Assembly: GCF_000614205.1 (NCBI RefSeq)
Contig: NZ_BAKN01000010.1
Location: 16,721 to 80,720 of the forward strand
Length of the DNA: 64,000 nt
DNA from: Hoylesella saccharolytica JCM 17484
GTDB lineage: Bacteria; Bacteroidota; Bacteroidia; Bacteroidales; Bacteroidaceae
Reading direction: 5' to 3'
Shown: in pieces, positions 9,389 to 20,369 of the stretch
Numbering within the stretch: position 1 is the stretch's first letter
How the letters are laid out: each line of letters begins with the position of its first letter
Translations under genes and position numbers: made by a program
Notes under the pieces: model-generated
Told to the model about the DNA's origin: nothing
Seen by the model: the letters and a program-made list of their open reading frames with translations, nothing else
Database searches by the model: none

Positions 9389-10972
9389 TCATTTGTACTG
9401 TGCAGCAACATCTGCCATTACACTTTCAATGGTCTTTGTTGCTTCTTCATCAATTTGTCCACTTGCGAGAAAATTGATGACTGACTGATGGGTAGAACGC
9501 ATTACATCAAGAAAAGCATCCTGACACTGACGCACCTGCTCGACAGGAACATCCTGCATCAATCCACGTGTACCACAATAAAGTATTGCTATTTGTTCGC
9601 CTACGGGCATAGGACTGTATTGAGGCTGAATAAGTAGCTGGTTATTTTTACGTCCTCTGTCCAATGTCATTGCTGTAACAGCATCCATATCGCTAGAGAA
9701 TTTAGAGAATGCTTCCAATTCACGATACTGCGCCATATCTATCTTGAGTGTTCCCGCGACTTTCTTCATACTCTTTATCTGTGCCGACCCACCAACACGA
9801 CTAACCGAGATACCTACATTGATAGCCGGACGAAATCCCTGATTGAAAAGATCAGTCTCAAGATAAATTTGTCCGTCAGTAATAGAAATAACATTAGTTG
9901 GAATATAAGCTGAAACATCACCAGCCTGTGTTTCAATGATAGGCAACGCAGTAAGCGAACCTCCTCCCTTGACATGTCCTTTAAGGCATTCGGGTAGATC
10001 GTTCATATTTTCTGCTACTTCCTGTTGATCATTAATACGGGCAGCTCTTTCTAGTAAACGACTATGCAGGTAGAATACATCACCGGGATATGCCTCACGA
10101 CCGGATGGCCGCCGAAGAATGAGGGACACTTCACGATAAGCAACCGCTTGCTTTGACAAGTCATCATAGACAACGAGTGCATGCTCACCTCTATCACGGA
10201 AAAACTCACCAATCGCCGCTCCTGCAAACGGAGCATAATACTGCATAGCTGCAGGATCAGCAGCAGTTGCTGACACAATAATTGTATAATCTAATGCACC
10301 ACGTTCTTTCAGCGTCTGTACCAATGTCGCTACCGTAGATGCCTTTTGACCAATAGCAACATAGATACAATACACAGGTTTACCTGCATCATAAAAACTT
10401 TTCTGGTTGATAATCGTATCAAGTGCGATGGCTGTTTTCCCTGTCTGACGGTCACCAATTATTAATTCACGCTGACCACGCCCAATAGGTATCATTGAAT
10501 CAACGCCTTTTAAACCGGTTTGCAAAGGCTCTTTTACCGGTTGACGATAGATCACGCCAGGTGCTTTTCTGTCAAGCGGCATCTCAAAAGACTCGGTCAA
10601 ATCTATTTCTCCATTGCCATCTATAGGCTCTCCCAATGGGTTGATAACACGTCCCAACATCTTTTCATTAACACGGATACTTGCAATACGATGGGTACGT
10701 TTCACTACCTGCCCCTCTTTAATTCCCGAGGTCGGACCAAGAAGTACACAACCAACATTATCCTCTTCCAAGTTCATAACGATTGCCATTGTTCCATTTT
10801 CAAACTCAAGCAATTCGTTCGCTTCTGCATTGCGCAATCCATAAACACGCGCCACACCATCGCCAATGGTAAGAACAGTGCCGACTTCATCGAACTTCTC
10901 ACCATCGTTAATATGCTGCAGTTGCTGGAATAAGATTTCTGAAACCTCACTGGGTTTTATTTTATCTGACAT
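9389..10972 (-). CDS. atpA: F0F1 ATP synthase subunit alpha
   Basis: Non-catalytic nucleotide-binding subunit of F1. The 527-residue sequence shows the P-loop [13 protein letters not shown], the [13 protein letters not shown] block and the alpha/beta signature [17 protein letters not shown]. The N-terminus ([14 protein letters not shown]) is the usual helix that contacts subunit delta. It starts 8 bp after the end of atpH and is part of the same operon. Nothing unusual was seen. Confidence 0.98.
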   Translation of the reverse strand: MSDKIKPSEVSEILFQQLQHINDGEKFDEVGTVLTIGDGVARVYGLRNAEANELLEFENGTMAIVMNLEEDNVGCVLLGPTSGIKEGQVVKRTHRIASIRVNEKMLGRVINPLGEPIDGNGEIDLTESFEMPLDRKAPGVIYRQPVKEPLQTGLKGVDSMIPIGRGQRELIIGDRQTGKTAIALDTIINQKSFYDAGKPVYCIYVAIGQKASTVATLVQTLKERGALDYTIIVSATAADPAAMQYYAPFAGAAIGEFFRDRGEHALVVYDDLSKQAVAYREVSLILRRPSGREAYPGDVFYLHSRLLERAARINDQQEVAENMNDLPECLKGHVKGGGSLTALPIIETQAGDVSAYIPTNVISITDGQIYLETDLFNQGFRPAINVGISVSRVGGSAQIKSMKKVAGTLKIDMAQYRELEAFSKFSSDMDAVTAMTLDRGRKNNQLLIQPQYSPMPVGEQIAILYCGTRGLMQDVPVEQVRQCQDAFLDVMRSTHQSVINFLASGQIDEEATKTIESVMADVAAQYK

Positions 10973-10980
10973 TTTACTTA

Positions 10981-11514
10981 TTATTTAAATTCTGTTAGAA
11001 TGCGACGAAGCCGTGTCTTTACACTAGCGTCCATTCTGTATGTATCATATTCCAAAACAAATCCACCAATAATATCGGGATTTACTTCAGTACTAAACTC
11101 AACAGAACCATTCGTATGGCTCTCCACCAGCCGTTTCATACGGTCTTCTACCACAGCACTAACCTTAGAAGCTGTTGTAAGTTTGCCATTAATGATATGC
11201 TTCTGTTCCCGATAAAGCGTAATATAGGATGCTGCCATAAATTGTAAGACCTCTTCCCTACCTTCGTGTAAGACGAGATTGATAAACCGTTCAGTTAGTT
11301 CACTAACTGTCTTTCCACATGCAGTACGAATAACTTCTTGCTTTTTCTCCTTGGAGAGCATCGGGTTGTTTACCGTAAGTCTCAGTTCTGAAACATTCAG
11401 ATAACAGTCCATCAAACATTGCATGTTTTGATAGACAACATCTTCTTGTTTTCCGATAATGGCACTTTTGAGTAATGCCCGAGCATATCGAACAGATATT
11501 ACTCCTACATCCAT
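10981..11514 (-). CDS. atpH: F0F1 ATP synthase subunit delta
   Basis: Peripheral-stalk subunit joining F1 alpha to the b subunits. The 177-residue size is normal. The N-terminal [13 protein letters not shown] helix and the C-terminal block ending in [21 protein letters not shown] (the OSCP/delta signature) support the call. It lies between atpF (16 bp) and atpA (8 bp) in the canonical order. Confidence 0.96.
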   Translation of the reverse strand: MDVGVISVRYARALLKSAIIGKQEDVVYQNMQCLMDCYLNVSELRLTVNNPMLSKEKKQEVIRTACGKTVSELTERFINLVLHEGREEVLQFMAASYITLYREQKHIINGKLTTASKVSAVVEDRMKRLVESHTNGSVEFSTEVNPDIIGGFVLEYDTYRMDASVKTRLRRILTEFK

Positions 11515-11530
11515 CTACTTAATCTTTACT

Positions 11531-12037
11531 TTAGGCCTCAGAAACTTCATCCAATAGCCGATTAATCATTCTCATTTGCTGTTCGTCTGACGACAATTTC
11601 TCACGCAAAACCTTCTCTGCTATCTGCACACTTAATTCAGCTACTTGTATTCGGATATCGCGAATAGCATTTTGTTTTTCTACCTCAATTTGCTTTTTCG
11701 CATCCGTAAGCAATCGCGTGCTTTCTTCGCGTGCCTGTTCTTGCGCCTTTTCTAGAATAGCATCTCGCGTTTCGGCAGTCTCTTTCATTATAAGAGACTG
11801 CTTCTCGCGTGCCTCTTGCAGGATGGTTTCACCTTCCTTCCGGATATTCTCAAGTCGTTCAGAAGCTTCGTGTGCCTTGCGCAGACTTTCATCAATATAC
11901 CTCTTCCGATCTTCTACCATATTTATGATAACAGGAAAACCGAACCTTGCAAGAACAATAAAAACAACCACAAATGCTAAGAACATCCAAAAGAGGAGTC
12001 CAATATCAGGCGTTAATATGGATGGTAAATTACCCAT
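11531..12037 (-). CDS. atpF: F0F1 ATP synthase subunit b
   Basis: Membrane-anchored peripheral stalk subunit. One N-terminal membrane helix (about residues 10-32, GLLFWMFLAFVVVFIVLARF) is followed by a long charged coiled coil rich in Glu, Lys, Arg and Ala to the end. The 168-residue length is normal. It lies 7 bp downstream of atpE and there is a single b gene, so the stalk is a b homodimer. Confidence 0.95.
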   Translation of the reverse strand: MGNLPSILTPDIGLLFWMFLAFVVVFIVLARFGFPVIINMVEDRKRYIDESLRKAHEASERLENIRKEGETILQEAREKQSLIMKETAETRDAILEKAQEQAREESTRLLTDAKKQIEVEKQNAIRDIRIQVAELSVQIAEKVLREKLSSDEQQMRMINRLLDEVSEA

Positions 12038-12044
12038 TCAAACT

Positions 12045-12287
12045 TTATTTAATTAGGAAAGCACAAGCTGCAATAGCAAAAAGGGCACACCCCTCAACAA
12101 ATGCAGCCGTCAAAATCATATTGGTTTGGATCTTACTTGTTGCTTCAGGCTGACGTGCTATAGCATCCATTGCACTACCTCCAATTTTGCCAATACCCAA
12201 ACCTGCACCAATAGTTGCAATACCTGCACCAATACCGCAGCCTAGCTGTGCCAGACCTTCAGCAGCCAATAATGTTGTAATCATCAT
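12045..12287 (-). CDS. atpE: F0F1 ATP synthase subunit c
   Basis: Proteolipid ring subunit of F0, 80 residues, two membrane helices joined by the polar loop ARQPEA (residues 44-49). Helix 1 carries the Gly-rich GIGAGIATIGAGLGIGKIGG. The ion-binding carboxylate is Glu65 in AAFVEGC. The residue after it is Gly rather than the Ser/Thr of sodium-binding c subunits, and helix 1 lacks the Gln of sodium types, so proton coupling is predicted. Confidence 0.96.
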   Translation of the reverse strand: MMITTLLAAEGLAQLGCGIGAGIATIGAGLGIGKIGGSAMDAIARQPEATSKIQTNMILTAAFVEGCALFAIAACAFLIK

Positions 12288-12342
12288 AACTTTATTTTTT
12301 ACTTAAATTAATTATTTACAATATCTTATTCATTTATACTCG

Positions 12343-13395
12343 TTATTCTGTACTGTGATGCTCCTTGTGTGCTAAACCAATAAAAACAGCACTAAGCATT
12401 GTAAACACATAGGCCTGAACAAATGCTACTAAAACCTCTAGCAAATTCATAAAGAGTAGCATTAATGCACTAAACATATTCAATCCAATGCCATAACCTA
12501 TACCCATTGACCATCCAAGAAATATAACACAAGTAAAACTTAAGATGACAGCATGCCCTGCCATCATATTGGCAAAAAGACGAATCATTAAAGCAAAAGG
12601 TTTGGTAAATACACCAAAAAGTTCTATTACCGGCATAAGCGGAACAGGAAACTTTAAAAATAGGGGGACTTCAGGCCAAAAGATTTCTTTCCAATATTCT
12701 CTATTACCAAAAAGATTAATTGCTATCATTGTGCAAACTGCCAAGAATAATGTAACGTTGATATTACCCGTTACATTAGCTCCCCCAGGAAAGAAAGGAA
12801 CCAATCCAATCAAGTTACAAGTGAAAATAAAGAAAAAGACAGTTAATAAATAAGGTGCATATTGCTTATAATACTTCTCTCCTACTGATGGTCGGATCAA
12901 TTCATCATGTATTGTAACAACAAACATTTCCATAATACCAACAAATCCACGTGGCGCATCACTCTTTTCGTTTCTCTTTTTATACCAACGGGCACAAAAA
13001 AGAAAAATAAATATAAGCATTATGACTACAATCCAGATTTGGGCCACAGTTTTAGTGATACTCAAATCTAATGGGCGGACGGTACCACCATCCATTATTT
13101 TCTCATAAATCTTTCCATGATGTGTTTCATCAAAAAAGAAATTTTTAGGTAGATTATGTGCTGTACCAACATACCAATCACCCGTTACTCTACTACGAAC
13201 AATTATCGGCAAAGGAATACTAATATGCTTACCTTCATAAGAAGCTATATGCCATTCATATGAATCAGACAAGTGTTCAAGCACAATCTCAGGGATATTA
13301 ATCTCATCTCCACCTGCTTCATTGATATTAGCAAGAAGTTGTAGAGGAGAAAGTGAAATAAGCAACAAGAGAAGTATCAACTTTATCTGTTTCAT
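12343..13395 (-). CDS. atpB: F0F1 ATP synthase subunit a
   Basis: Ion-channel stator subunit of F0. At 350 residues it is about 80-100 longer than the Escherichia coli form. The extra part is N-terminal: a cleavable-looking signal peptide (residues 1-22, MKQIKLILLLLLISLSPLQ) and a soluble stretch to about residue 120, before the usual membrane helices. The essential helix-4 arginine is in KPFALMIRLFANMMAGH. Long, signal-bearing a subunits are usual in Bacteroidetes. The preceding gene is a small membrane protein 4 bp away. Confidence 0.95.
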   Translation of the reverse strand: MKQIKLILLLLLISLSPLQLLANINEAGGDEINIPEIVLEHLSDSYEWHIASYEGKHISIPLPIIVRSRVTGDWYVGTAHNLPKNFFFDETHHGKIYEKIMDGGTVRPLDLSITKTVAQIWIVVIMLIFIFLFCARWYKKRNEKSDAPRGFVGIMEMFVVTIHDELIRPSVGEKYYKQYAPYLLTVFFFIFTCNLIGLVPFFPGGANVTGNINVTLFLAVCTMIAINLFGNREYWKEIFWPEVPLFLKFPVPLMPVIELFGVFTKPFALMIRLFANMMAGHAVILSFTCVIFLGWSMGIGYGIGLNMFSALMLLFMNLLEVLVAFVQAYVFTMLSAVFIGLAHKEHHSTE

Positions 13396-13399
13396 TAAT

Positions 13400-13840
13400 T
13401 TAGCTCTTTTTATCGTTAACCGGCTTAACAGTAAAATTTTTATTTATTCGTACAAAGAAAAGAGTATGATGAATAAGAAGTGTTACATAAAATATAACAA
13501 AAACCAAAAAGAAACTAAGCATTGTTTCCTGTTCTGCTATAAGATAATAAATAAATATTACAATCACACCCAATAACATACGAAATCCAGACACACCCAT
13601 AAAGAAAGTAGGAAGACTTTCAGGCGATCGCCTTACTACTCTTTTCCAAATAAGAATATCAAGATTCTCCACCAGCACCGAAAAGATTACACTGATAATC
13701 AACGGTGTTAATATTATATCAAGGAACCAAACATTCATTACGATAAAAGCGATAAGCATTAAGCCCGTAATCAATAATGTGCTCTCTTTTCGATAATGCC
13801 AAGTCAATTTATTAATGTCTGCCATAAAGAAACTATACAT
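13400..13840 (-). CDS. Small membrane protein in the atp operon (AtpI-position)
   Basis: A 146-residue protein with about four hydrophobic helices, lying between atpC and atpB. By position and size it corresponds to AtpI/AtpZ-like assembly factors of other ATP synthase operons, which help assemble the c ring or carry Mg2+, but sequence similarity to AtpI is not obvious to me. An alternative start is the ATG at 13825. It ends 4 bp before atpB, so it is clearly part of the operon. Confidence 0.75.
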   Translation of the reverse strand: MYSFFMADINKLTWHYRKESTLLITGLMLIAFIVMNVWFLDIILTPLIISVIFSVLVENLDILIWKRVVRRSPESLPTFFMGVSGFRMLLGVIVIFIYYLIAEQETMLSFFLVFVIFYVTLLIHHTLFFVRINKNFTVKPVNDKKS

Positions 13841-13852
13841 TTTACAGAGAAA

Positions 13853-14095
13853 CTATGTTTCTACGCATAAACGTACCTCATCTTTCTGCACTTCAGCAAA
13901 CCCACCAGTAATCATGAGTTCTGTTGTATCACCGTCTGCTATAGAAAACGTTACCTTTCCCTTTTCTAATGATGAGATAATAGGGGCATGATGTTCTAAA
14001 ATCTCAAATGAGCCAAGCATTCCTGGAACAATAACCCTTTCAACATCACCAATAAAAAGAATTCTTTCAGGAGATATCACTTTCAGTTTTAACAT
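13853..14095 (-). CDS. atpC: F0F1 ATP synthase subunit epsilon, short form
   Basis: Central stalk subunit of F1. Only 80 residues long: the N-terminal beta-sandwich (LKVISPERILFIGDVERVIVPG, then the GSFEILEHHAPIIS block) is complete, but the C-terminal two-helix domain that inhibits ATP hydrolysis in many bacteria is absent. The stop codon follows directly after the beta domain (EVRLCVET), so this looks like a natural short form rather than a frameshift. It lies 32 bp after atpD. Confidence 0.95.
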   Translation of the reverse strand: MLKLKVISPERILFIGDVERVIVPGMLGSFEILEHHAPIISSLEKGKVTFSIADGDTTELMITGGFAEVQKDEVRLCVET

Positions 14096-14127
14096 ATGAG
14101 ATTTTCTTTATTAAAGACCTATCAAAT

Positions 14128-15731
<1,604 letters not shown>

Positions 15732-15787
15732 CCTATTTTAAGTTTTAATCTTAAAAGAATTAAATACAAGAAGATATTGAAATAACT

Positions 15788-16765
15788 TTAAATGCTTAAT
15801 TCGTCAAGAACAGTAATAAGTTTTTTATCAAATGGTTTGTCACTTCGAATAGCTTCAATTAACGGAACATAAATAATTTCGTTATTTCGAATACCAATCA
15901 TCACGTTACGTTGCCCTTGCAAAATAGCATCAATTGCTCCAACCCCCGTTCTACTTGCAAGTATTCGGTCATGGGCAGTCGGGCGTCCGCCACGTTGCAG
16001 ATGCCCAAGTATAGATACTCGGACATCATAATCAGGAAATTCTTTCTTCACACGGTCGGCATAATACAGCGCGCCACACTTAGGACTCTCCGAAACAATC
16101 ACGATACAACTCTTTTTCGATTTACGAATACCACGCTCCATAAAGCGTGATAACTGGTCAACATCAGTAGAATCTTCAGGTATAATAGCCGCCTCTGCAC
16201 CTGCAGCAATCGCACTATTCTGTGCTAAGAAACCAGCATCACGTCCCATTACCTCTACAAAGAAAATACGTTCATGGCTTTGTGCCGTGTCTCGAATGCG
16301 GTCTACACATTCTACGATGGTATTCATCGTGGTATCATAACCAATAGTCGAGTCGGTTCCGTAAAGATCATTATCAATCGTTCCAGGCAATCCAATACAA
16401 CAGATATCGTATTCCTCTGCAAATACCTTAGCGCCAGTCAGTGAACCGTTACCACCTATCACTACCAATGCATCGATACTCTCTTTCTTAATATTGTCAT
16501 AAGCTTTCTTTTTTCCCTCATCCGTCATAAACTCATTACTACGAGCCGTTTTCAAGACAGTACCGCCTTGCATGATAATACCACTCACGTTTTCGGTTGT
16601 AAACGGTTTTATTTCGCCATTAATCAATCCATCATAACCACGATAAATACCCTTTATCGTGAACCCATTACAAATACCGGCACGTGTTACTGCACGTATG
16701 GCTGCATTCATTCCAGGTGCATCTCCACCAGAAGTAAGCACACCGATAGTTTTTACTCTTGTCAT
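15788..16765 (-). CDS. pfkA: ATP-dependent 6-phosphofructokinase
   Basis: Phosphorylates fructose 6-phosphate to fructose 1,6-bisphosphate in glycolysis. The 325 residues match short bacterial Pfk[19 protein letters not shown] is at residues 8-25, and catalytic PGTIDND contains Asp131. The Gly after PGTIDND's proline and the Gly after position 106 favour ATP over pyrophosphate as donor. The magnesium-binding GGDGS of E. coli PfkA appears here as GGNGS, with Asn106 in place of Asp. [14 protein letters not shown] block confirms the sugar phosphate site. It lies 29 bp downstream of nhaD and is probably cotranscribed with it. Confidence 0.95.
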   Translation of the reverse strand: MTRVKTIGVLTSGGDAPGMNAAIRAVTRAGICNGFTIKGIYRGYDGLINGEIKPFTTENVSGIIMQGGTVLKTARSNEFMTDEGKKKAYDNIKKESIDALVVIGGNGSLTGAKVFAEEYDICCIGLPGTIDNDLYGTDSTIGYDTTMNTIVECVDRIRDTAQSHERIFFVEVMGRDAGFLAQNSAIAAGAEAAIIPEDSTDVDQLSRFMERGIRKSKKSCIVIVSESPKCGALYYADRVKKEFPDYDVRVSILGHLQRGGRPTAHDRILASRTGVGAIDAILQGQRNVMIGIRNNEIIYVPLIEAIRSDKPFDKKLITVLDELSI

Positions 16766-16794
16766 TATTTATTATATCATTTTTATTTTTTATA

Positions 16795-18177
16795 TTACAA
16801 TATTACCCACATAATAATCATCCCGACAATTCCACCGACCATCGCTTTACATCCAATATGTCGAAAAAACCAACCGACATGCATGCGTTCTGAAGAGAGC
16901 AAGAACATTCCCCCCACAGATCCCATAGGCAATATGTTTCCACCAATAGCAGAAGTAAAAGCTATAATTTTCCAATAAATGCCATTTTGTATAAAAGAAT
17001 TTACGTAACTTCCATCACTTATAGCATCTACAATAGGATAAAGAGAAATCGCTGTCATCGCAGTTGCAAAATTATCAAGGGTTGTACTAATCAATCCACA
17101 AATGGTCCCAATAATCCATACATTCTGAATATGAATATCGATATATCTAGCTACTGTCTGTAATACACCAGTTTCCCCTACGACACCTAACGCTAACATC
17201 ACCCCCATTACAAATAATATCATCTGAATGACACCATATTGCAACATACGAGGAATTCGTCGTTGAATCATATCCTCTGCATTAATGAGTTTGCGATTAA
17301 ATATCTCGTTCACCACCCAAAGTACAGACAATACACACAAAGCCCCAAGAAAAGGACTAAGTTGAGTTATATTATGAAATGTAGGAATAAACCATAAACC
17401 ACCAATACCAACAAATAGCATTAGCAAACGCTGCCAAACATTAAGATTGGTATCGTCACCCCGATAAGGCATTCTCAATTGCTCCATCTCAATATGCTCT
17501 GGCAGATCTCTACCAATCCACCATGTCGGAATAATCCAAGCAGCCAAACATGGCAATAGCATATAAGCAGAATAATTTGTCGCCGTAATAGCACCTATAT
17601 TCCACAACACCAAGCCTTCAGGCGAGCCTATAACGGTCAGCGCACCACCACAATTTGCAGCTAACAAAGCAACACCACCATATACCATGCGATACCTACG
17701 ATTAGGCACCAATTTATGGATCAGAGTAAGAGACATGATTATAGTCGTGAGATTATCTAAATTTGCAGAAATAACAAAAGTTGATAACGACATCGTCCAT
17801 AAAAAACTCCTACTATTTCTTGTTCGAGCCCAAGTCCCAATAAAATCAAAACAGCCATTATTATTCAATATTTCAACAATCGTCATTGTAGAAATAAGGA
17901 ACAAAACAATCTCGGCTGCTTTACCTACATATCTAAGAAATATACTTTGGGCAATAAATTGCTTCACGGTTGTGGCAGAAGATGCTCCACCGGCAAGAAA
18001 ATCCAAATATGCTTCTTGATGTTGCTTCATTACAAAATCAGTACCGAAACTGATGTAAAGCACCCAACCCACCGTACCAACAAAGATAGCTACGGCAGCT
18101 TTATTTACATTAGTATAATTCTCTGTTGCAATGAGAATATACCCTATTAATAATATGGTGACAATAAGCAACGACAT
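16795..18177 (-). CDS. nhaD: Na+/H+ antiporter NhaD
   Basis: A 460-residue inner-membrane antiporter of the ion transporter superfamily, exchanging sodium for protons. About 11-13 hydrophobic helices are visible. The motif SANLDNLTT and the later TLDNFATAMTA carry the paired Asp-Asn residues that define NhaD-type transporters. The frame extends upstream to 18270, but the ATG at 18177 (MSLLIVTILLIGYI) gives the normal N-terminal helix and follows a promoter. The gene is next to the ATP synthase cluster, consistent with membrane ion homeostasis. Confidence 0.93.
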   Translation of the reverse strand: MSLLIVTILLIGYILIATENYTNVNKAAVAIFVGTVGWVLYISFGTDFVMKQHQEAYLDFLAGGASSATTVKQFIAQSIFLRYVGKAAEIVLFLISTMTIVEILNNNGCFDFIGTWARTRNSRSFLWTMSLSTFVISANLDNLTTIIMSLTLIHKLVPNRRYRMVYGGVALLAANCGGALTVIGSPEGLVLWNIGAITATNYSAYMLLPCLAAWIIPTWWIGRDLPEHIEMEQLRMPYRGDDTNLNVWQRLLMLFVGIGGLWFIPTFHNITQLSPFLGALCVLSVLWVVNEIFNRKLINAEDMIQRRIPRMLQYGVIQMILFVMGVMLALGVVGETGVLQTVARYIDIHIQNVWIIGTICGLISTTLDNFATAMTAISLYPIVDAISDGSYVNSFIQNGIYWKIIAFTSAIGGNILPMGSVGGMFLLSSERMHVGWFFRHIGCKAMVGGIVGMIIMWVIL

Positions 18178-18198
18178 AATTATAATAACCGTTTGCTG

Positions 18199-18232
18199 CA
18201 AAGATAAATAATATATCTGAGAGATACACAAA
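18199..18232 (-). promoter_or_regulatory. Promoter of nhaD
   Basis: On the minus strand: TTTG (18232-18229), 22 nt, TATCTTTG (18206-18199). The -7 box is perfect and the spacing is slightly longer than usual. The start codon chosen for nhaD is 22 bp downstream. Confidence 0.65.
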
Positions 18233-18332
18233 GAATATAAAAAATATGGAAAAGATAAAGTTTTACACAAAGCATCTCACACTATCTCTCACCTTAATTC
18301 TAAACGCATTAAAACAATAAATAAGAAAAAAA

Positions 18333-18364
18333 TTTGGTAAAAAGGCCTTATTAATATATCTTTG
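18333..18364 (+). promoter_or_regulatory. Promoter of the ECF sigma factor gene
   Basis: TTTG (18333-18336), 20 nt, TATCTTTG (18357-18364) matches the Bacteroidetes housekeeping promoter closely. The gene begins 106 bp downstream, giving a long leader of about 100 nt. Confidence 0.75.
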
Positions 18365-18469
18365 CAGGCACATTTAATACAAAATTTAGAATAAACCAAA
18401 AGCATTTACGCCTATCGACAACACATTTACGTAAGATTTAAACAATTAAGAAATGATGAACTAAATGAA

Positions 18470-19048
18470 ATGACCGATGAAGAATTGGCCATGTCTTACG
18501 TTAGCGGAAATAATATGGCTTTTGATTTATTGTTAACTCGCAATCAATCGAACTTATTTTCATATATATTATTTATTGTCCACGACCGTGATGTGGCAAA
18601 CGACTTGTTCCAGGAAACATTTGTCAAGGTCATAACCAAACTGCAACAGGGCAAATATACTACCACCGGTAAATTTAGTGCGTGGATTATACGCATTGCC
18701 CATAATGTAATTATGGATTGGTATCGTAGCCAGAAATCAGGAAAGGTTATTGAGTTTGCCAACGATAACGATCTCTCTAACATCAGTAATACCAATGTGC
18801 TCGATGCCACAATTGAAAGTAAGTTTGTAAACGAACAAATACTTTGTGATGTAAAGAAAATGATGAATTATCTTCCTGTTACACAGCGCGAAGTTATTTT
18901 TATGCGATTTTATCAAGACTTGTCGTTTAAAGAGATCGCCACCCTCACCAACGTAAGCATCAATACAGCATTAGGACGAATGCGCTATGCTGTTATGAAT
19001 TTGCGTCGCATGGCACAGAACCACGACATTGCATTACAACTAGACTAG
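18470..19048 (+). CDS. RNA polymerase sigma factor, ECF subfamily
   Basis: A 192-residue sigma-70 family protein with region 2 and region 4 only. Region 2 is seen in DVANDLFQETFVKVITKL and FSAWIIRIAHNVIMDWYRS; region 4 in LPVTQREVIFMRFYQDLSFKEIATLTNVSINTALGRMRYA. It directs RNA polymerase to a small regulon. No anti-sigma factor or FecR-like gene is adjacent, so how it is controlled is unclear. It has its own promoter and ends 48 bp before the convergent rpe gene. Confidence 0.95.
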   Translation: MTDEELAMSYVSGNNMAFDLLLTRNQSNLFSYILFIVHDRDVANDLFQETFVKVITKLQQGKYTTTGKFSAWIIRIAHNVIMDWYRSQKSGKVIEFANDNDLSNISNTNVLDATIESKFVNEQILCDVKKMMNYLPVTQREVIFMRFYQDLSFKEIATLTNVSINTALGRMRYAVMNLRRMAQNHDIALQLD

Positions 19049-19096
19049 ATTTCCCTATTGATTAATTATATAAATACAAGCAAACCACTTGAAAAA

Positions 19097-19753
19097 TTAA
19101 CCCAACGACTTGAGATAGTCAATCGCTGTCAGCGGGTTTTCTGCTTTAAAAATATAATTTCCGGCCACTAAAACATCAGCTCCAGACTTTACAAGGCGCG
19201 GAGCTGTTTCTTTTTGCACCCCTCCATCTACCTCGATAAGCGCCTTACTGTTTCTAGCATCAACAAGATTCCTTAATCGGGCAATCTTATCAATTGTATT
19301 CTCGATAAACTTTTGTCCACCAAACCCTGGATTAACACTCATCAATAACACCAAATCAACATCCCCGATTACATCTTCCAGCACACTTACAGGTGTCGAA
19401 GGATTCAACACCACACCTGCTTTCATTCCCGCTTCGCGAATTTGAAAGATGGTACGATGCAAATGAACGCAAGCCTCATAATGCACGCTCATCATCATTG
19501 CACCTGCCTTTGCCGTTTGATTGATATACTTTTCGGGATGTACAATCATAAAATGCACGTCAAGCGGTTTTGTACAAAGCCTACCAACAGCCTCTAAAAT
19601 AGGAAAGCCAAACGAAATGTTAGGTACAAAAACACCATCCATCACATCCATATGAAGCCAATCGGCCTTACTCTTATTAATCATTTCCACCTCACCTTTC
19701 AGATTTAAAAAGTCAGCAGCAAGCAATGAGGGGGCTACCAGTGTTCGTTTCAT
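19097..19753 (-). CDS. rpe: Ribulose-phosphate 3-epimerase
   Basis: TIM-barrel enzyme interconverting ribulose 5-phosphate and xylulose 5-phosphate in the pentose phosphate pathway. The 218 residues match the family. SLLAADFLNL at the start, HMDVMDGVFVPNISFG (metal ligands and catalytic Asp), MSVNPGFGGQKFI and IEVDGGVQ are all in place. No promoter box was found in the 100 bp upstream. Confidence 0.97.
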   Translation of the reverse strand: MKRTLVAPSLLAADFLNLKGEVEMINKSKADWLHMDVMDGVFVPNISFGFPILEAVGRLCTKPLDVHFMIVHPEKYINQTAKAGAMMMSVHYEACVHLHRTIFQIREAGMKAGVVLNPSTPVSVLEDVIGDVDLVLLMSVNPGFGGQKFIENTIDKIARLRNLVDARNSKALIEVDGGVQKETAPRLVKSGADVLVAGNYIFKAENPLTAIDYLKSLG

Positions 19754-19989
19754 TCTCAGTTAATTAATTAAGACAATATGCTTTCCATTCTCCGTTAACG
19801 TAAATTGTTCGATAACAATGTGCTATCTCTCTGATAACATGCAGCGTTTGTTCAGATGGTTTTAAATCCTCATTTGTAAAATAAGTCATAGGCAAAACAT
19901 TTCTTTACCATTAAAACGCAAGGCAGAGAAAATTATTACATCAATACATATTTATTTAAACCTGCAAATAATAAAAGTTCTGTGCTAAC

Positions 19990-20023
19990 AAAAAAGAGGT
20001 TGGTGCAGGACGCTACCAACCTC
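19990..20023 (-). terminator. Orphan minus-strand terminator
   Basis: A perfect 9-bp stem, GAGGTTGGT (19996-20004) and ACCAACCTC (20015-20023), with a 10-nt loop. On the minus strand the stem is followed by TTTTTTG, the form of an intrinsic terminator. No minus-strand gene lies upstream of it within 346 bp. Confidence 0.65.
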
Positions 20024-20317
20024 GAGGGATGATTTTGAAAATCTCAAAATCTAAAGAATACGATGCGAATATAGACCTTATAATTGAAAAAAACAAATAT
20101 TTAACAATATTTAAACAGAAAGTATAATTACGATACAGCAAATCATACCAAGAAACTTCATAAGGGCTTTTCACCTTCTAGATATTTTTAAAAGTAGATA
20201 TACTAAAAATAAGTACATATCATAGACACATAAAAAGGAGGAAAAGGCTTCCAGAACTTGCAAGTAATTATTAATCATTAATTTCGGATTATTCACGCTA
20301 TTATCAGTTTTATTACG

Positions 20318-20325
20318 TAATTTTG
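20318..20325 (+). promoter_or_regulatory. -7 promoter box of pgk
   Basis: TAATTTTG matches TAnnTTTG and lies 44 bp before the pgk ATG. A clear -33 TTTG is missing. Confidence 0.5.
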
Positions 20326-20369
20326 CGTGTCTGAAACACAAAACATTAATTTATAAATAAATAACAAAG

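Larger units (their letters stand above)
19754..20369. other. 616-bp intergenic region between rpe and pgk
   Basis: No ORF, tRNA or repeat copy was seen. The region holds a minus-strand terminator-like hairpin (19990-20023) and the pgk -7 box (20318-20325). The rest is AT-rich sequence without recognisable signals. A small minus-strand RNA between about 20024 and 20320 is possible. Confidence 0.6.

Noticed and set aside
10520..10933. 137-residue open frame opposite atpA
   Set aside because: Antisense to a well-conserved gene, no promoter, no recognisable domain: a shadow frame.
12045..12287. Sodium-coupled ATP synthase
   Set aside because: The c subunit lacks the Gln in helix 1 and the Ser/Thr after Glu65 typical of sodium-binding rings.
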